Of a stretch of DNA of 21,003 nt, positions 8,262 through 15,744 are shown one piece after another. Position 1 is the stretch's first letter; each line of letters opens with the position of its first letter. Both the position numbers and the translations under genes were made by a program. The stretch comes from Candidatus Omnitrophota bacterium (GTDB taxonomy: Bacteria; Omnitrophota; Gorgyraeia; Gygaellales; Profunditerraquicolaceae), in assembly GCA_028687205.1 (NCBI GenBank), contig JAQUAP010000015.1, positions 1-21,003 on the forward strand, in the 5' to 3' direction. The notes below the pieces were generated by a model, which did not search any database, was not told the DNA's origin, and saw only the letters and a program-made list of their open reading frames with translations.

Positions 8262-9102
8262 TCTCCGGGATATTTTTCTTCAGGGCATCTTCAATCGCAA
8301 AACTTATCTTGTGCGCTTCATCCATATGCATGTCTCTTTTAACCTGGACATGGAGGTCTACATGGATATCATCCGGCCTGCCGCGCGTCCTTATTTTATG
8401 GCAGGCCTTCACTCCTTTTATGCTCATAACCACATCCACTATTTTCTTTGAGTCTTCTATCGCGACAGTATCGCAGAGGATCCTGGAGCTGTGTTTTATA
8501 ATCTCATATCCCGAATACGCGATAAAAAGGGCAATGACGATAGTAGCAATCGGGTCCAGGATAGGAAAGCCAAGTTTTATGACTGCCAGGGCAATGATAA
8601 CTGAAAAGGAAATGAAGATATCGGATCTTGTGTGCAGGGCGTCGGATAAGAGTATATCGCTCTTTAAAAACCTTCCGTTTTTTTGTTCGTAGCGCATCAC
8701 CAGGAAGTTCACGACCATTGTGACGGCCATGATCAGGAAGCTTTTAATGTCTATAAAAGGGGTTACCGGATTACGCAGCCTCTCAAAGCTTCCGTGGATC
8801 AGCCCTAAGGCAACCAGAATGAGCAGGCCGGCAATGCCCAGGGAAAAAAAAGTTTCATATTTACGGTGGCCGTAAGGATGGTCCTGGTCCACCGGCTGGC
8901 AGGCAAAATGTATGCCGGCCAGGCCGATCAGGTTAGATGCCCCGTCGGATAATGAATGGAAGCCGTCTGCGGTGATACTGCTGCAGCGGGTCAATAAGCC
9001 GTATATGATTTTGATTAAGGCAACGCCCCAGTTTAAAGCCAGGACGATAATCAGTATCGTCCTGATGCGCTGGTAGTGTTCCTGTACCGATAGATTATGC
9101 AT
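8224..9102 (-). CDS. Cation diffusion facilitator family metal exporter
   Basis: This 292-residue protein is on the minus strand. It has about six N-terminal transmembrane helices and a C-terminal cytoplasmic metal-sensing domain from about residue 205 (VVMSIKGVKACHKIRTR...IHVDLHV). The metal-site motifs are HxxxD in helix 2 (FHSLSDGAS) and HxxxD in helix 5 (ALHTRSD). This pairing is typical of zinc-selective CDF proteins, while the FieF/YiiP type has DxxxD in helix 2. It exports divalent cation from the cytoplasm in exchange for protons. The ATG at 9102 lies about 7 nt after a minus-strand -10 box, so its mRNA may be leaderless. Its 3' end overlaps pabB tail to tail. Confidence 0.92.
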   Translation of the reverse strand: MHNLSVQEHYQRIRTILIIVLALNWGVALIKIIYGLLTRCSSITADGFHSLSDGASNLIGLAGIHFACQPVDQDHPYGHRKYETFFSLGIAGLLILVALGLIHGSFERLRNPVTPFIDIKSFLIMAVTMVVNFLVMRYEQKNGRFLKSDILLSDALHTRSDIFISFSVIIALAVIKLGFPILDPIATIVIALFIAYSGYEIIKHSSRILCDTVAIEDSKKIVDVVMSIKGVKACHKIRTRGRPDDIHVDLHVQVKRDMHMDEAHKISFAIEDALKKNIPEITDVVVHMEPRD

Positions 9103-9108
9103 AGCTTA

Positions 9109-9136
9109 ATTATATCCAATTTATCCGTTAAAGCAA
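9109..9136 (-). promoter_or_regulatory. Probable promoter for the CDF gene
   Basis: On the minus strand TTGCTT (complement of 9131-9136) and TATAAT (complement of 9109-9114) are spaced 16 bp apart. Predicted initiation is near 9102, coincident with the ATG of the CDF gene, and no Shine-Dalgarno precedes that ATG. Sequence match only. Confidence 0.45.
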
Positions 9137-9174
9137 ACTTTTTATCTGGAAGCGGGGCGCTTGCTATTTTTCGC

Positions 9175-9202
9175 TTTAAAATTTCTTAAATCTTGGTATA
9201 AT
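9175..9202 (+). promoter_or_regulatory. Probable extended -10 promoter for the DUF47-PiT operon
   Basis: TGG followed by TATAAT (9197-9202) forms an extended -10 element. The -35 at 9175-9180 (TTTAAA) is weak. Predicted initiation near 9209 would leave a leader of about 36 nt containing AAAGGAG before the ATG at 9245. Confidence 0.45.
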
Positions 9203-9244
9203 AAATCCCTCTGCAAATAATCACTAAAAATAAAGGAGATACCC

Positions 9245-9871
9245 ATGCTTTCTAAATTTTTTCCCAAGGGGACGGATTTTTTTGCGTTGTTTGAGAAGCA
9301 GGTCGGCTACGCGCTGGACGCGGCGGTTTATTTTAAGAAAATAGTCTCAGACGGCGTCATAGAGGAAAAAGAAATTGAGAAGATCGGCAGTATTGAGCAC
9401 CAGGGGGATGAAGCCACGCACGACATATTTAACCAGTTGAATAAAACCTTCATCACTCCTTTTGACCGCGAAGATATTCACGACCTGGCTAAGGAACTGG
9501 ATGATATCATTGATATGATTAATACCATTGTCAGCCGTTTAAAGGTTTATAAGATAACGCGCGTGGATAAACACCTTATGGAGTTCGCCGTGGTAATTGA
9601 AGAGTCGGTGCGGGCGGTAGAATGCGCGGTAAAAGGGATGCGCAATATGAAAAACTATAAGTCTATTTCGGATGCCTGCGTAGAGGTTAACCGCCTTGAG
9701 AATGTGGGCGACGAGATGCGCGATAAGGTACTCGCGGAACTTTTCGAAAAGGAGAAAGACCCGATTACGGTCATTAAGTGGAAAGAGATTTATCAGGATG
9801 CCGAGACTGTCCTGGATATCTGCGAAGACGTTGCCCACGTGGTAGATTCCATAATCGTAAAACAGGCTTAA
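9245..9871 (+). CDS. DUF47/PhoU-like phosphate transport regulator
   Basis: This 208-residue, almost wholly helical cytoplasmic protein belongs to the DUF47 (TIGR00153) family, distantly related to PhoU. Visible marks are the N-terminal FFPKGTDFFALFEKQ stretch, the GDEATHDIFNQLNKTFITPFDREDIHDLA core near 60-85 (EHQGDEATH then TPFDREDI) and ELDDIIDMI. These acidic and histidine clusters correspond to the metal-cluster motifs of PhoU proteins. Members are usually encoded next to PiT permeases and modulate them, which fits the downstream gene 5 bp away. A good AAAGGAG site precedes the ATG at 9245. Family assignment is firm; the regulatory mechanism is inferred. Confidence 0.9.
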   Translation: MLSKFFPKGTDFFALFEKQVGYALDAAVYFKKIVSDGVIEEKEIEKIGSIEHQGDEATHDIFNQLNKTFITPFDREDIHDLAKELDDIIDMINTIVSRLKVYKITRVDKHLMEFAVVIEESVRAVECAVKGMRNMKNYKSISDACVEVNRLENVGDEMRDKVLAELFEKEKDPITVIKWKEIYQDAETVLDICEDVAHVVDSIIVKQA

Positions 9872-9876
9872 AAAAT

Positions 9877-10863
9877 ATGACCCTTGGTATACTTCTTCTG
9901 ATCGCGCTGGCTTTATTTTTTGATTTCTTAAATGGTTTTCATGATTCCGCTAATTCTATCGCTACGGTGGTTTCGACCCGCGTGCTTAGCCCGCGCCTGG
10001 CAGTTATCTGGGCGGCTTTTTTTAATTTCATCGCCTTTCTTTTTTTCGGCCTGCATGTCGCCAATACTATAGGTAAGGGGATTATTGACATAGCGATTAT
10101 AGATAACGGGATTATTTTCGGCACGCTTATCGGCGCCTGCGGCTGGAATATTATTACCTGGTATTTTGGCCTGCCCACGAGCTCATCGCACGCGCTGATC
10201 GGCGGGATGGTTGGGTCAGCCCTGGTTAAAGCCGGAGCAGGATCCCTGGTCTGGCAGGGCATCGCTAAAACAGTCGCCTTTATTTTTATCTCTCCGATTC
10301 TCGGTTTTGTCCTTGGGCTTTTGTTCGGCCTTGTAGTATACCGGGCTTTTAACAGGAGTGTCCCCCTAAAAGTAGACCATCTCTTCAGGAAAGGCCAGCT
10401 TTTATCTGCTGCTCTCTACAGTATGGGCCACGGCGGAAACGATGCCCAGAAGACAATGGGTATTATCGCGAGTTTACTTTTTAGCGCGGGTCTCCTGGGG
10501 CAAAAATTCCATATCCCTCTCTGGATAGTTATCAGCTGCCATGCCGCTATTGCTTTGGGTACGATATTCGGCGGCTGGCGCATTGTCAAGACCATGGGCC
10601 AGAAAGTAGCCAAGCTCAAGCCCATTGACGGTTTTTGCGCAGAGTCAGGCGCGGCAACGATGCTCTTTGTTTCTTCCGCATTAGGCGTTCCGGTAAGCAC
10701 CACGCATACGATTACCGGCTCAATTATGGGCGTAGGTTCGATTAAGCGCCTGAGCGCCGTCAGGTGGGGGGTGGCCGGCAATATTATCTGGGCCTGGATA
10801 CTCACTATTCCCTGTTCAGCGTTTATAGCCGCGTTAGCTTATATAATAATACGTAAGTTATAG
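9877..10863 (+). CDS. pit: PiT family inorganic phosphate transporter
   Basis: This 328-residue inner-membrane permease carries the two inverted family repeats. The first is GFHDSANSIATVVSTRVLSP near residues 17-36. The second comprises GHGGNDAQKTMGI and SALGVPVSTTHTITGSIMG in the C-terminal half. It imports phosphate coupled to protons or sodium, often as a metal-phosphate complex. The frame extends upstream to 9778, but that part overlaps the DUF47 gene and encodes unlikely protein; the ATG at 9877 gives the conserved start MTLGILLLIALALFFDFLNG. There is no Shine-Dalgarno and the gap to DUF47 is only 5 bp, so translation is probably coupled. The length suits the shorter bacterial PiT proteins. 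Confidence 0.92.
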   Translation: MTLGILLLIALALFFDFLNGFHDSANSIATVVSTRVLSPRLAVIWAAFFNFIAFLFFGLHVANTIGKGIIDIAIIDNGIIFGTLIGACGWNIITWYFGLPTSSSHALIGGMVGSALVKAGAGSLVWQGIAKTVAFIFISPILGFVLGLLFGLVVYRAFNRSVPLKVDHLFRKGQLLSAALYSMGHGGNDAQKTMGIIASLLFSAGLLGQKFHIPLWIVISCHAAIALGTIFGGWRIVKTMGQKVAKLKPIDGFCAESGAATMLFVSSALGVPVSTTHTITGSIMGVGSIKRLSAVRWGVAGNIIWAWILTIPCSAFIAALAYIIIRKL

Positions 10864-10906
10864 GGACGGTTCTATTCATATAGCCATTTAGCATAGAACC
10901 GTCCCT
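10862..10906. repeat. Perfect 14-bp inverted repeat, REP-like or bidirectional terminator
   Basis: AGGGACGGTTCTAT (10862-10875) and its exact complement (10893-10906) flank a 17-nt loop, starting within the PiT stop codon. There is no T-tract on either side. GGGACGGTTC/GAACCGTCCC arms recall repeats I associate with REP-associated tyrosine transposases; this is from memory. No transposase is in the window. It could also insulate the PiT operon from the next gene. Confidence 0.6.
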
Positions 10907-10922
10907 GACTGAAGGATAAATA

Positions 10923-11300
10923 ATGAAAATAAAAATTTATTACCACGATACGGACGGCTACGGAGTGGTTTATTACGCCAATTACCTCAAATACCTGGAA
11001 GAGGCGCGCACAGAATTATTAGCCGAAAAAGGATGCCCGGTGAAAGAATTATTCGAACAAGGCGTCTTCTTTGTAGTCGCCCGGCAGGAGATTGACTACC
11101 GGGCTTCGGCTGTTTACGGCGATACCCTGGATATCCAGACAAAAATAAGCAAAATTTCCGCGGTAAAAATAATTTTTGAATACCAGATTTATAATCAGCA
11201 TAAAAAGCTTCTTACCGAAGCCAAGACCGTCCTTGTCTGTGTGGATAAGAATCTGAAGCCCAAAGCCATCCCGGAAGAAATCCGTAAGAAAATTTCTTAA
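10923..11300 (+). CDS. Hotdog-fold acyl-CoA thioesterase (YbgC/FadM-like)
   Basis: This 125-residue protein of the 4-hydroxybenzoyl-CoA thioesterase superfamily has the signature YYHDTDGYGVVYYANYLKYL at residues 6-25. The family catalytic aspartate lies in the DTDGYG segment. A second conserved stretch at about 49-60 (FVVARQEIDYRA) precedes the central beta sheet. Such enzymes hydrolyse short- or medium-chain acyl-CoA or acyl-ACP thioesters in the cytoplasm. YbgC usually sits with the tol-pal genes, but none is present here. The ATG follows AAGGA at suitable spacing. It heads a short same-strand run with the nitroreductase and small membrane protein. The exact substrate is unknown. Confidence 0.88.
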   Translation: MKIKIYYHDTDGYGVVYYANYLKYLEEARTELLAEKGCPVKELFEQGVFFVVARQEIDYRASAVYGDTLDIQTKISKISAVKIIFEYQIYNQHKKLLTEAKTVLVCVDKNLKPKAIPEEIRKKIS

Positions 11301-11334
11301 GAATAAATAATTATAAGGAAGCAGGGAGGGCAAA

Positions 11335-11835
11335 ATGGATATACTGGATACACTGAAAAAAAGAAGGAGTATCCGCACTTATCAGGATAGGGAGATACCT
11401 AAAGACGCCCTGAAACAGATTATTGATGTCGCGCGCTTTTCGCCTACAGCCAGAAATGAACAACCCTGGGAATTCATCGTAATTACTGATAGCCGGATTT
11501 TTAGTAAGATAGCCAAATTAGGCGACAACGCCAGGTTTGTGGCTTATGCTAAAGCCTGCATTGTCGTATTTTGCGCGGATACCAAATATTATCTTGAGGA
11601 TGGCTGCGCAGCTACGACGAATATCTTGAATGCTGCCGCGGCATTAGGTATCGGCTCCTGTTGGGTAGCCGGGGATAAAAAGCCGTATTGCGAGGAAGTT
11701 GCGGCATTGTTAGGCGTCCCGCCGGAACTTAAACTGGTTAGTATGGTCGCGTTGGGGTATCCGGCGGATCCGTCTGACTTTAAACTTGGCTTTAAAAAAA
11801 GCCTTAGAGGAATGCTGCACTGGGAGAAATTCTAA
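11335..11835 (+). CDS. Nitroreductase family protein (FMN-dependent oxidoreductase)
   Basis: This 166-residue protein has the nitroreductase fold signatures: RRSIRTYQDREIP at 10-22 for FMN phosphate binding, ARFSPTARNEQPWEFIV at about 34-50, and the C-terminal AAAALGIGSCWVAG and LVSMVALGYP elements. Members use FMN and NAD(P)H to reduce nitroaromatics, quinones, flavins or other electron-poor substrates, and several are cofactor-processing enzymes. The length is at the short end of the family. A GGGAGGG-like site precedes the ATG. It lies 34 bp after the thioesterase and 5 bp before a small membrane protein, suggesting one transcript. The physiological substrate cannot be assigned. Confidence 0.9.
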   Translation: MDILDTLKKRRSIRTYQDREIPKDALKQIIDVARFSPTARNEQPWEFIVITDSRIFSKIAKLGDNARFVAYAKACIVVFCADTKYYLEDGCAATTNILNAAAALGIGSCWVAGDKKPYCEEVAALLGVPPELKLVSMVALGYPADPSDFKLGFKKSLRGMLHWEKF

Positions 11836-11840
11836 GAGAT

Positions 11841-12065
11841 ATGCTTATAAGTTATAGCGGTTGCCTGTTGCCTTTGTTAATAGTCTTAAATTTATTTTTC
11901 GGCCAGTTCTTTTTTAAGGCCAGCCAGTGGCTGGCTATTGAAGGCATACTGGTAGCGTTATTCCTGCTTAATTCCTATATTGTGACCCGCCGCTTTAAAT
12001 CCAGCCAGCGCAATAACCCCAAAAACGTAATAGACGTCGAAGGCAAAGTCGTAGAGGATAAGTAG
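11841..12065 (+). CDS. Small two-helix membrane protein, unknown function
   Basis: This 74-residue protein is not recognised as a named family. Two hydrophobic segments, about residues 4-24 and 31-48, are followed by a basic stretch (RRFKSSQR) and an acidic tail (about 60-74). By the positive-inside rule the C-terminal tail, and so probably the N-terminus too, is cytoplasmic. The ATG is 5 bp after the nitroreductase stop, with AAGAGAT at short spacing, so co-translation is likely. Codon use matches its neighbours. It may be a membrane anchor or partner of the upstream oxidoreductase, but nothing in the sequence proves that. Confidence 0.65.
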   Translation: MLISYSGCLLPLLIVLNLFFGQFFFKASQWLAIEGILVALFLLNSYIVTRRFKSSQRNNPKNVIDVEGKVVEDK

Positions 12066-12081
12066 GCCGATTCACTTTCTA

Positions 12082-12109
12082 TTGTCTTTGGCTTTCCGAG
12101 TGATATAAT
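12082..12109 (+). promoter_or_regulatory. Promoter of the sigma factor operon, predicts a leaderless mRNA
   Basis: TTGTCT (12082-12087), a 16-bp spacer and TATAAT (12104-12109) preceded by TGA form a -35/extended -10 promoter. Initiation 7-8 nt downstream would fall at 12116-12117, at or one base before the GTG start. No Shine-Dalgarno is present. Confidence 0.6.
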
Positions 12110-12116
12110 AACTATC

Positions 12117-12722
12117 GTGAACGATCTGGAGTTCGTTCAGCAATGCGTCAAAGGGGACAACCAATCCTGGAATGAATTCTTAACGCGTTATTCCCGCCTC
12201 ATCTACAAGTATATCCACAGCGTATTAAATGCCAAAGGCTTTACTGCCGTTCAGGAGCATACCGAAGAGATATTCCAGGGTATCTTTTGCGCGTTAGTAC
12301 AAGACGATTATAAGAAATTAAAAAGTTTTCAAGCTAAAAACGGCTGCAGCCTGGCCAGCTGGTTAAGGCAGGTTACCATAAATTTTACCATTGATTATCT
12401 GCGTAGGCTTAAGCCGGCAGTTTCTCTTAACGCCGAAAATGATGAGGGCTCGAGCCTTCAAGATACGTTAGCCGACGCAGCCTTCTCCGTGCCTGAATTG
12501 TTAGCCCGGGAAGAAAGGCTTAAAGGCCTGGAGGAATGTATTGAGGCGCTGAATAACCAGAGCAGGCTTTTTATAGAACTGAATATCAATCAGGGCATTA
12601 AGCTCGAAGCGCTAAAGACATTTTTTAAGCTTTCGCGCGGAGCGATAGATATGCAGAAGGCGCGGATTATAGAAAAATTAAAGGAGTGTTTTAAGAGAAA
12701 AGGATTTAAGTTAGATTCCTAA
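12117..12722 (+). CDS. ECF-like sigma-70 family RNA polymerase sigma factor
   Basis: This 201-residue protein has the two-domain layout of extracytoplasmic-function sigma factors. Region 2 covers about residues 10-95: GDNQSWNEFLTRYSRLIYKYI, then the polymerase and -10 binding helices with LASWLRQVTINFTIDYLRR. A linker follows, and a divergent region 4 lies near 135-195, with helix-turn-helix around LEALKTFFKLSRGAIDMQKARIIEKL. The GTG start is the only one giving a full region 2 and coincides with a predicted transcription start. The next gene encodes a zinc-finger anti-sigma-like protein 36 bp away, and a CHAT protease gene follows. It presumably redirects RNA polymerase when released from that partner; target promoters are unknown. 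Confidence 0.85.
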   Translation: MNDLEFVQQCVKGDNQSWNEFLTRYSRLIYKYIHSVLNAKGFTAVQEHTEEIFQGIFCALVQDDYKKLKSFQAKNGCSLASWLRQVTINFTIDYLRRLKPAVSLNAENDEGSSLQDTLADAAFSVPELLAREERLKGLEECIEALNNQSRLFIELNINQGIKLEALKTFFKLSRGAIDMQKARIIEKLKECFKRKGFKLDS

Positions 12723-12758
12723 AAATTTTGCGTCTATTATAGCGGGAGAGGACTGGAT

Positions 12759-13463
12759 ATGTCCGATAAAACAGAGGGTTTAATCAGGGCAGTTTACAGG
12801 AAATGGAAGAAGAGCCATTTTAGGGAGGCAGATGCGCATCCGGATGAAGAGACTTTTGCCTGTTTCCTGGAGGGGCGCCTGAGTACGGAAGAAAGTGAGT
12901 GCCTCAAGGCGCACCTGGCTGTTTGTGACGATTGCGCCGGGATTTACGCTTTGAGTTTAAACGCCGAAGCAGCAGAATTAGAAGAGGTGCCCAGAGAACT
13001 ACTGGATAAGGCAAGGGCTGCTTTAAGCCTGAAAGATAAGCCTTCAGCCCTGGAGGCATTCTTACGGCTGAAAGAAAATATACTGGAAATAATTAAAGCT
13101 AACGGAGACATTCTCCTGGGCCAGGAATTAGTCCCTGCTGCGCTCCTGCGCAGCCGCGAGATTAAGGATTTTAAAGACGAGGTTATTATCTTAAAGGATT
13201 TTCAGGATATCAGGTTAGAGGTAAAAATAGAAAACAAGGGCGGAAAATACTTTAATGTGATGTTGCAGGCCAAGCATAAACAAGCCCCGTATATACTTAA
13301 GGATTTAAGGGTGACGCTGATTAAAGATGATTTAGAATTAGAGTCATACCTTAGCGATACGGGTATGGTTAGTTTTGAGCATATTTTATTGGGTAAATAC
13401 AGGCTGGAGATAACCAGTCTGGAAAATAGGCTTGCTTCAGTAATCCTGGACGTGAAGGCTTAA
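12759..13463 (+). CDS. Zinc-finger anti-sigma-like protein with C-terminal beta-sandwich
   Basis: This 234-residue protein probably sequesters the adjacent sigma factor. Residues about 22-65 form a putative anti-sigma zinc finger: H27 with C35 nearby, then H52-xxx-C56-xx-C59 (HLAVCDDC) and the LEGRLSTEE pattern of zf-HC2 domains. A helical, charged linker spans about 70-135. Residues about 140-234 are beta-rich and resemble a Cna-B or carboxypeptidase-regulatory beta-sandwich (GMVSFEHILLGKYRLEI). Unlike many ECF anti-sigmas it has no transmembrane helix, so it should be soluble and cytoplasmic. A GGGAGAGGA site precedes the ATG. The CHAT gene starts 10 bp downstream. The role is inferred from domain and order; the C-terminal domain's job is unknown. 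Confidence 0.75.
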   Translation: MSDKTEGLIRAVYRKWKKSHFREADAHPDEETFACFLEGRLSTEESECLKAHLAVCDDCAGIYALSLNAEAAELEEVPRELLDKARAALSLKDKPSALEAFLRLKENILEIIKANGDILLGQELVPAALLRSREIKDFKDEVIILKDFQDIRLEVKIENKGGKYFNVMLQAKHKQAPYILKDLRVTLIKDDLELESYLSDTGMVSFEHILLGKYRLEITSLENRLASVILDVKA

Positions 13464-13473
13464 AAGCTTAAAA

Positions 13474-15684
13474 ATGCAGGAAGAAAAGACCTTTGTTTTA
13501 GAGATAACCCGGCAGGATGATTTACTTAAGATGAGTATCTTTGAGCCTAAGGATACTCATTTGACTTTAAAACAATACAGCCAGCACCGGGTTGAGTTCA
13601 ATGAAATTGATAAGCTCTGCCAGGAGGTTACCGCAATACTAAATAAAGCCGGCTCTCAGGACCCAGGGCTGGTAAAGAGCCTGCAGAAGGCGGCTCAGGC
13701 GCTCTGGGACCATCTCTTAAGTCGCGCAGTCAAAGAGAAATTAAAGGTTATCCAGCCGGCTAACCTGGTGCTCACTATTGACGAAGAGCTGATTAATATC
13801 CCATGGGAACTTCTTTATGACGGCGTAAATTTTCTCTGTTTGAGTTTTAACCTGGGCAGGGTGGTGAGGACAAAAAGCGCCGGCGCTCCCGCGCAATACC
13901 GTTCTCCCGCGCATATTTTTAAGATGTTGATTTTAGCTAATCCCACCGCTGATTTAAAATGCGCTTATCAGGAAGGCCTGAATATTAAGAACCAGTTTGG
14001 CCATAAGCGTATAAATGTGCGCGTTGACTTTAAGTCTACGAATATAGACAGGCTCTACGTCAAGAAGAACCTCTGCGACTACGATATCATTCATTTTGCC
14101 GGGCATTGTGAGTATGACCAGCACAGCCCTAAGAACAGCGGCTGGGTTTTAAGCGACGGAAGATTCAGTATCCACGATGTCTTGAGTATGGGGCAGGCAG
14201 CGTCTTTACCGGCGTTGATTTTTTCTAATGCCTGTTATTCTGCCCAAAGCAGCGCGCTTGGATTGATTGACCCGAAGAAAAATTATTCTCTCGCCGCGGC
14301 ATTTTTATTCTCGGGAGTGAGGCACTATATCGGCTCTATCCGCAAGATCGAGGATTCTGCCGCTACAGACTTTGCTAAAGAATTTTACCATCATTTAATC
14401 CTCGGTAAAGCAGTGGGAGAAAGTGTGCGCCTGGCCAGGATTAAATTAGTCAAGGACTACGGGATTATCACCCTGCATTGGTCTAATTACCTGCTTTACG
14501 GCGACCCCAGTTTTATCCTGTTTAAGCCTAAGCCCAAGGCATCTAAACAAAAATATAAAATTAATCTGCGGCTGGGTAAAAAGTGGTTAGCCTGGCTGGT
14601 TAGCTTTAGCGCCGTTATCGGCATATGCCTATACCTATATATATGCCTGCCGACACTTAATCCAAGTACCTATTATTTATACCTGAAGGCGCAAAGGCTG
14701 TTTAATCAAGGCGCCAACCAGGAGGTTATCCGCTTGGCCGGCCGCATGATTAAGCAGGATCCGAATTTTACGGATAGCTACCGTTTGCTCGCGGATACCT
14801 ACCTTAGATTAGGCCGTAAAGACTTGGCCCTGAGAAATTATTTTGACTACGCGCTTTTAGCTGAAAAAAAGCATGACTCTAAACGCTTGAGTAGCGGCTA
14901 TATTGAAATCGGCTGGTTCTATCAAACAGAAGGGGAATACCTTAAGGCGCTTGATTTTTATAATAAAGCGCTGGACTTGGCCAGGAAGAATAATGATAAG
15001 TTAAATGAAGCCGTGGCGCTGCGTAAGCTCGCTGTCTGGCATATCGATAAAGAAGAATATGATTTGGCCCTTGAGCTTTTGACCAAGAGCGCGGAGATTA
15101 ACCGGGAGAGGCAGCATCTTTATAGTTACCGTTATAACCTCGCCTGCGATTATTTTGATTTCGGACTGGTTTTTGCCAATAAGAATGATTTTAAGGCCGC
15201 AGAAGAATTTTACCGTAAAAGCCAGGCGATCTTCCAGAAGCTAAAGCTTAAGCATGAGTTAAGCGATTATTATTTTAACCTGGGAGAGGTATATTTATTT
15301 GAAAAACAGTACCGGAAGGCATTGGATTATTATTTGCGCGGCCTTAGGATAGACCAGGCGCAGGGCAATCGCTTGAACCTGCCTTCCGACTATAACATGG
15401 TCGGCGAACTTTATCTGGAGATGGAGAGGTTTCCGGAAGCCGAGCATGCTTTTACGCAGGCGGTTGAACTTAGCCGGGAGGTCCGGTCGCAGCCGGAGCT
15501 GGCGTCAGCCTGCCATAACCTCGGTTTATTATACAAGAAGCTGGGGAAGAAGAATAAGGCTAAAGAATACCTGCGCCTGGCGCAGGAAATTTACAGTTCA
15601 ATCGACCCTTTAGCTTACCGGGAAGTAAAAAATGAGATTTTGGGCTTGGATAACTCAAATCTGCCTCCCTTGACAAAGCCCTGA
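13474..15684 (+). CDS. CHAT-domain protease with one membrane helix and TPR array
   Basis: This 736-residue protein has three parts. Residues about 90-350 are a CHAT (caspase HetF-associated with TPRs) domain. The likely catalytic pair is H211 (IIHFAGHCEYD) and C254 (LIFSNACYSAQS), with the usual GVRHYIGS, FAKEFYHHLILGKAVGES and NYLLYGDPSFILF elements afterwards. A lysine-rich stretch (352-370) precedes a single hydrophobic helix (371-392), predicting a cytoplasmic CHAT domain. Residues about 398-725 are tandem tetratricopeptide repeats, which would then be periplasmic. CHAT proteins are cysteine peptidases or relatives activated through TPR or partner contacts. The upstream anti-sigma-like protein is a plausible substrate. 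No Shine-Dalgarno is seen; the gap upstream is 10 bp. The topology and substrate are inferences. Confidence 0.88.
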   Translation: MQEEKTFVLEITRQDDLLKMSIFEPKDTHLTLKQYSQHRVEFNEIDKLCQEVTAILNKAGSQDPGLVKSLQKAAQALWDHLLSRAVKEKLKVIQPANLVLTIDEELINIPWELLYDGVNFLCLSFNLGRVVRTKSAGAPAQYRSPAHIFKMLILANPTADLKCAYQEGLNIKNQFGHKRINVRVDFKSTNIDRLYVKKNLCDYDIIHFAGHCEYDQHSPKNSGWVLSDGRFSIHDVLSMGQAASLPALIFSNACYSAQSSALGLIDPKKNYSLAAAFLFSGVRHYIGSIRKIEDSAATDFAKEFYHHLILGKAVGESVRLARIKLVKDYGIITLHWSNYLLYGDPSFILFKPKPKASKQKYKINLRLGKKWLAWLVSFSAVIGICLYLYICLPTLNPSTYYLYLKAQRLFNQGANQEVIRLAGRMIKQDPNFTDSYRLLADTYLRLGRKDLALRNYFDYALLAEKKHDSKRLSSGYIEIGWFYQTEGEYLKALDFYNKALDLARKNNDKLNEAVALRKLAVWHIDKEEYDLALELLTKSAEINRERQHLYSYRYNLACDYFDFGLVFANKNDFKAAEEFYRKSQAIFQKLKLKHELSDYYFNLGEVYLFEKQYRKALDYYLRGLRIDQAQGNRLNLPSDYNMVGELYLEMERFPEAEHAFTQAVELSREVRSQPELASACHNLGLLYKKLGKKNKAKEYLRLAQEIYSSIDPLAYREVKNEILGLDNSNLPPLTKP

Positions 15685-15699
15685 AAAATATGTTATACT
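15670..15699 (+). promoter_or_regulatory. Strong extended -10 promoter driving the riboswitch transcript
   Basis: Consensus TTGACA (15670-15675), an 18-bp spacer and TATACT (15694-15699) preceded by TGT overlap the last codons of the CHAT gene. Initiation is predicted near 15706, about 40 nt before the aptamer. The 11-bp core AATATGTTATA at 15687-15697 recurs at 16147-16157. Confidence 0.7.
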
Positions 15700-15744
15700 T
15701 CCTTTGTAAGTGCACTTTTGACAATCTGGTATTTGACCTAATGA

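Noticed and set aside
8309..8692. Plus-strand ORF of 127 codons opposite the CDF gene
   Set aside because: It is a shadow of the CDF metal-exporter gene, whose motifs and domain order are unambiguous on the minus strand.
9539..9838. Minus-strand ORF of 99 codons inside the DUF47 gene
   Set aside because: It lies wholly within a well-supported coding gene and its composition is that of a frame shadow.
9778..9876. N-terminal extension of the PiT permease
   Set aside because: This stretch overlaps DUF47 codons and encodes an arginine- and cysteine-rich segment foreign to the family; ATG 9877 yields the conserved N-terminus.
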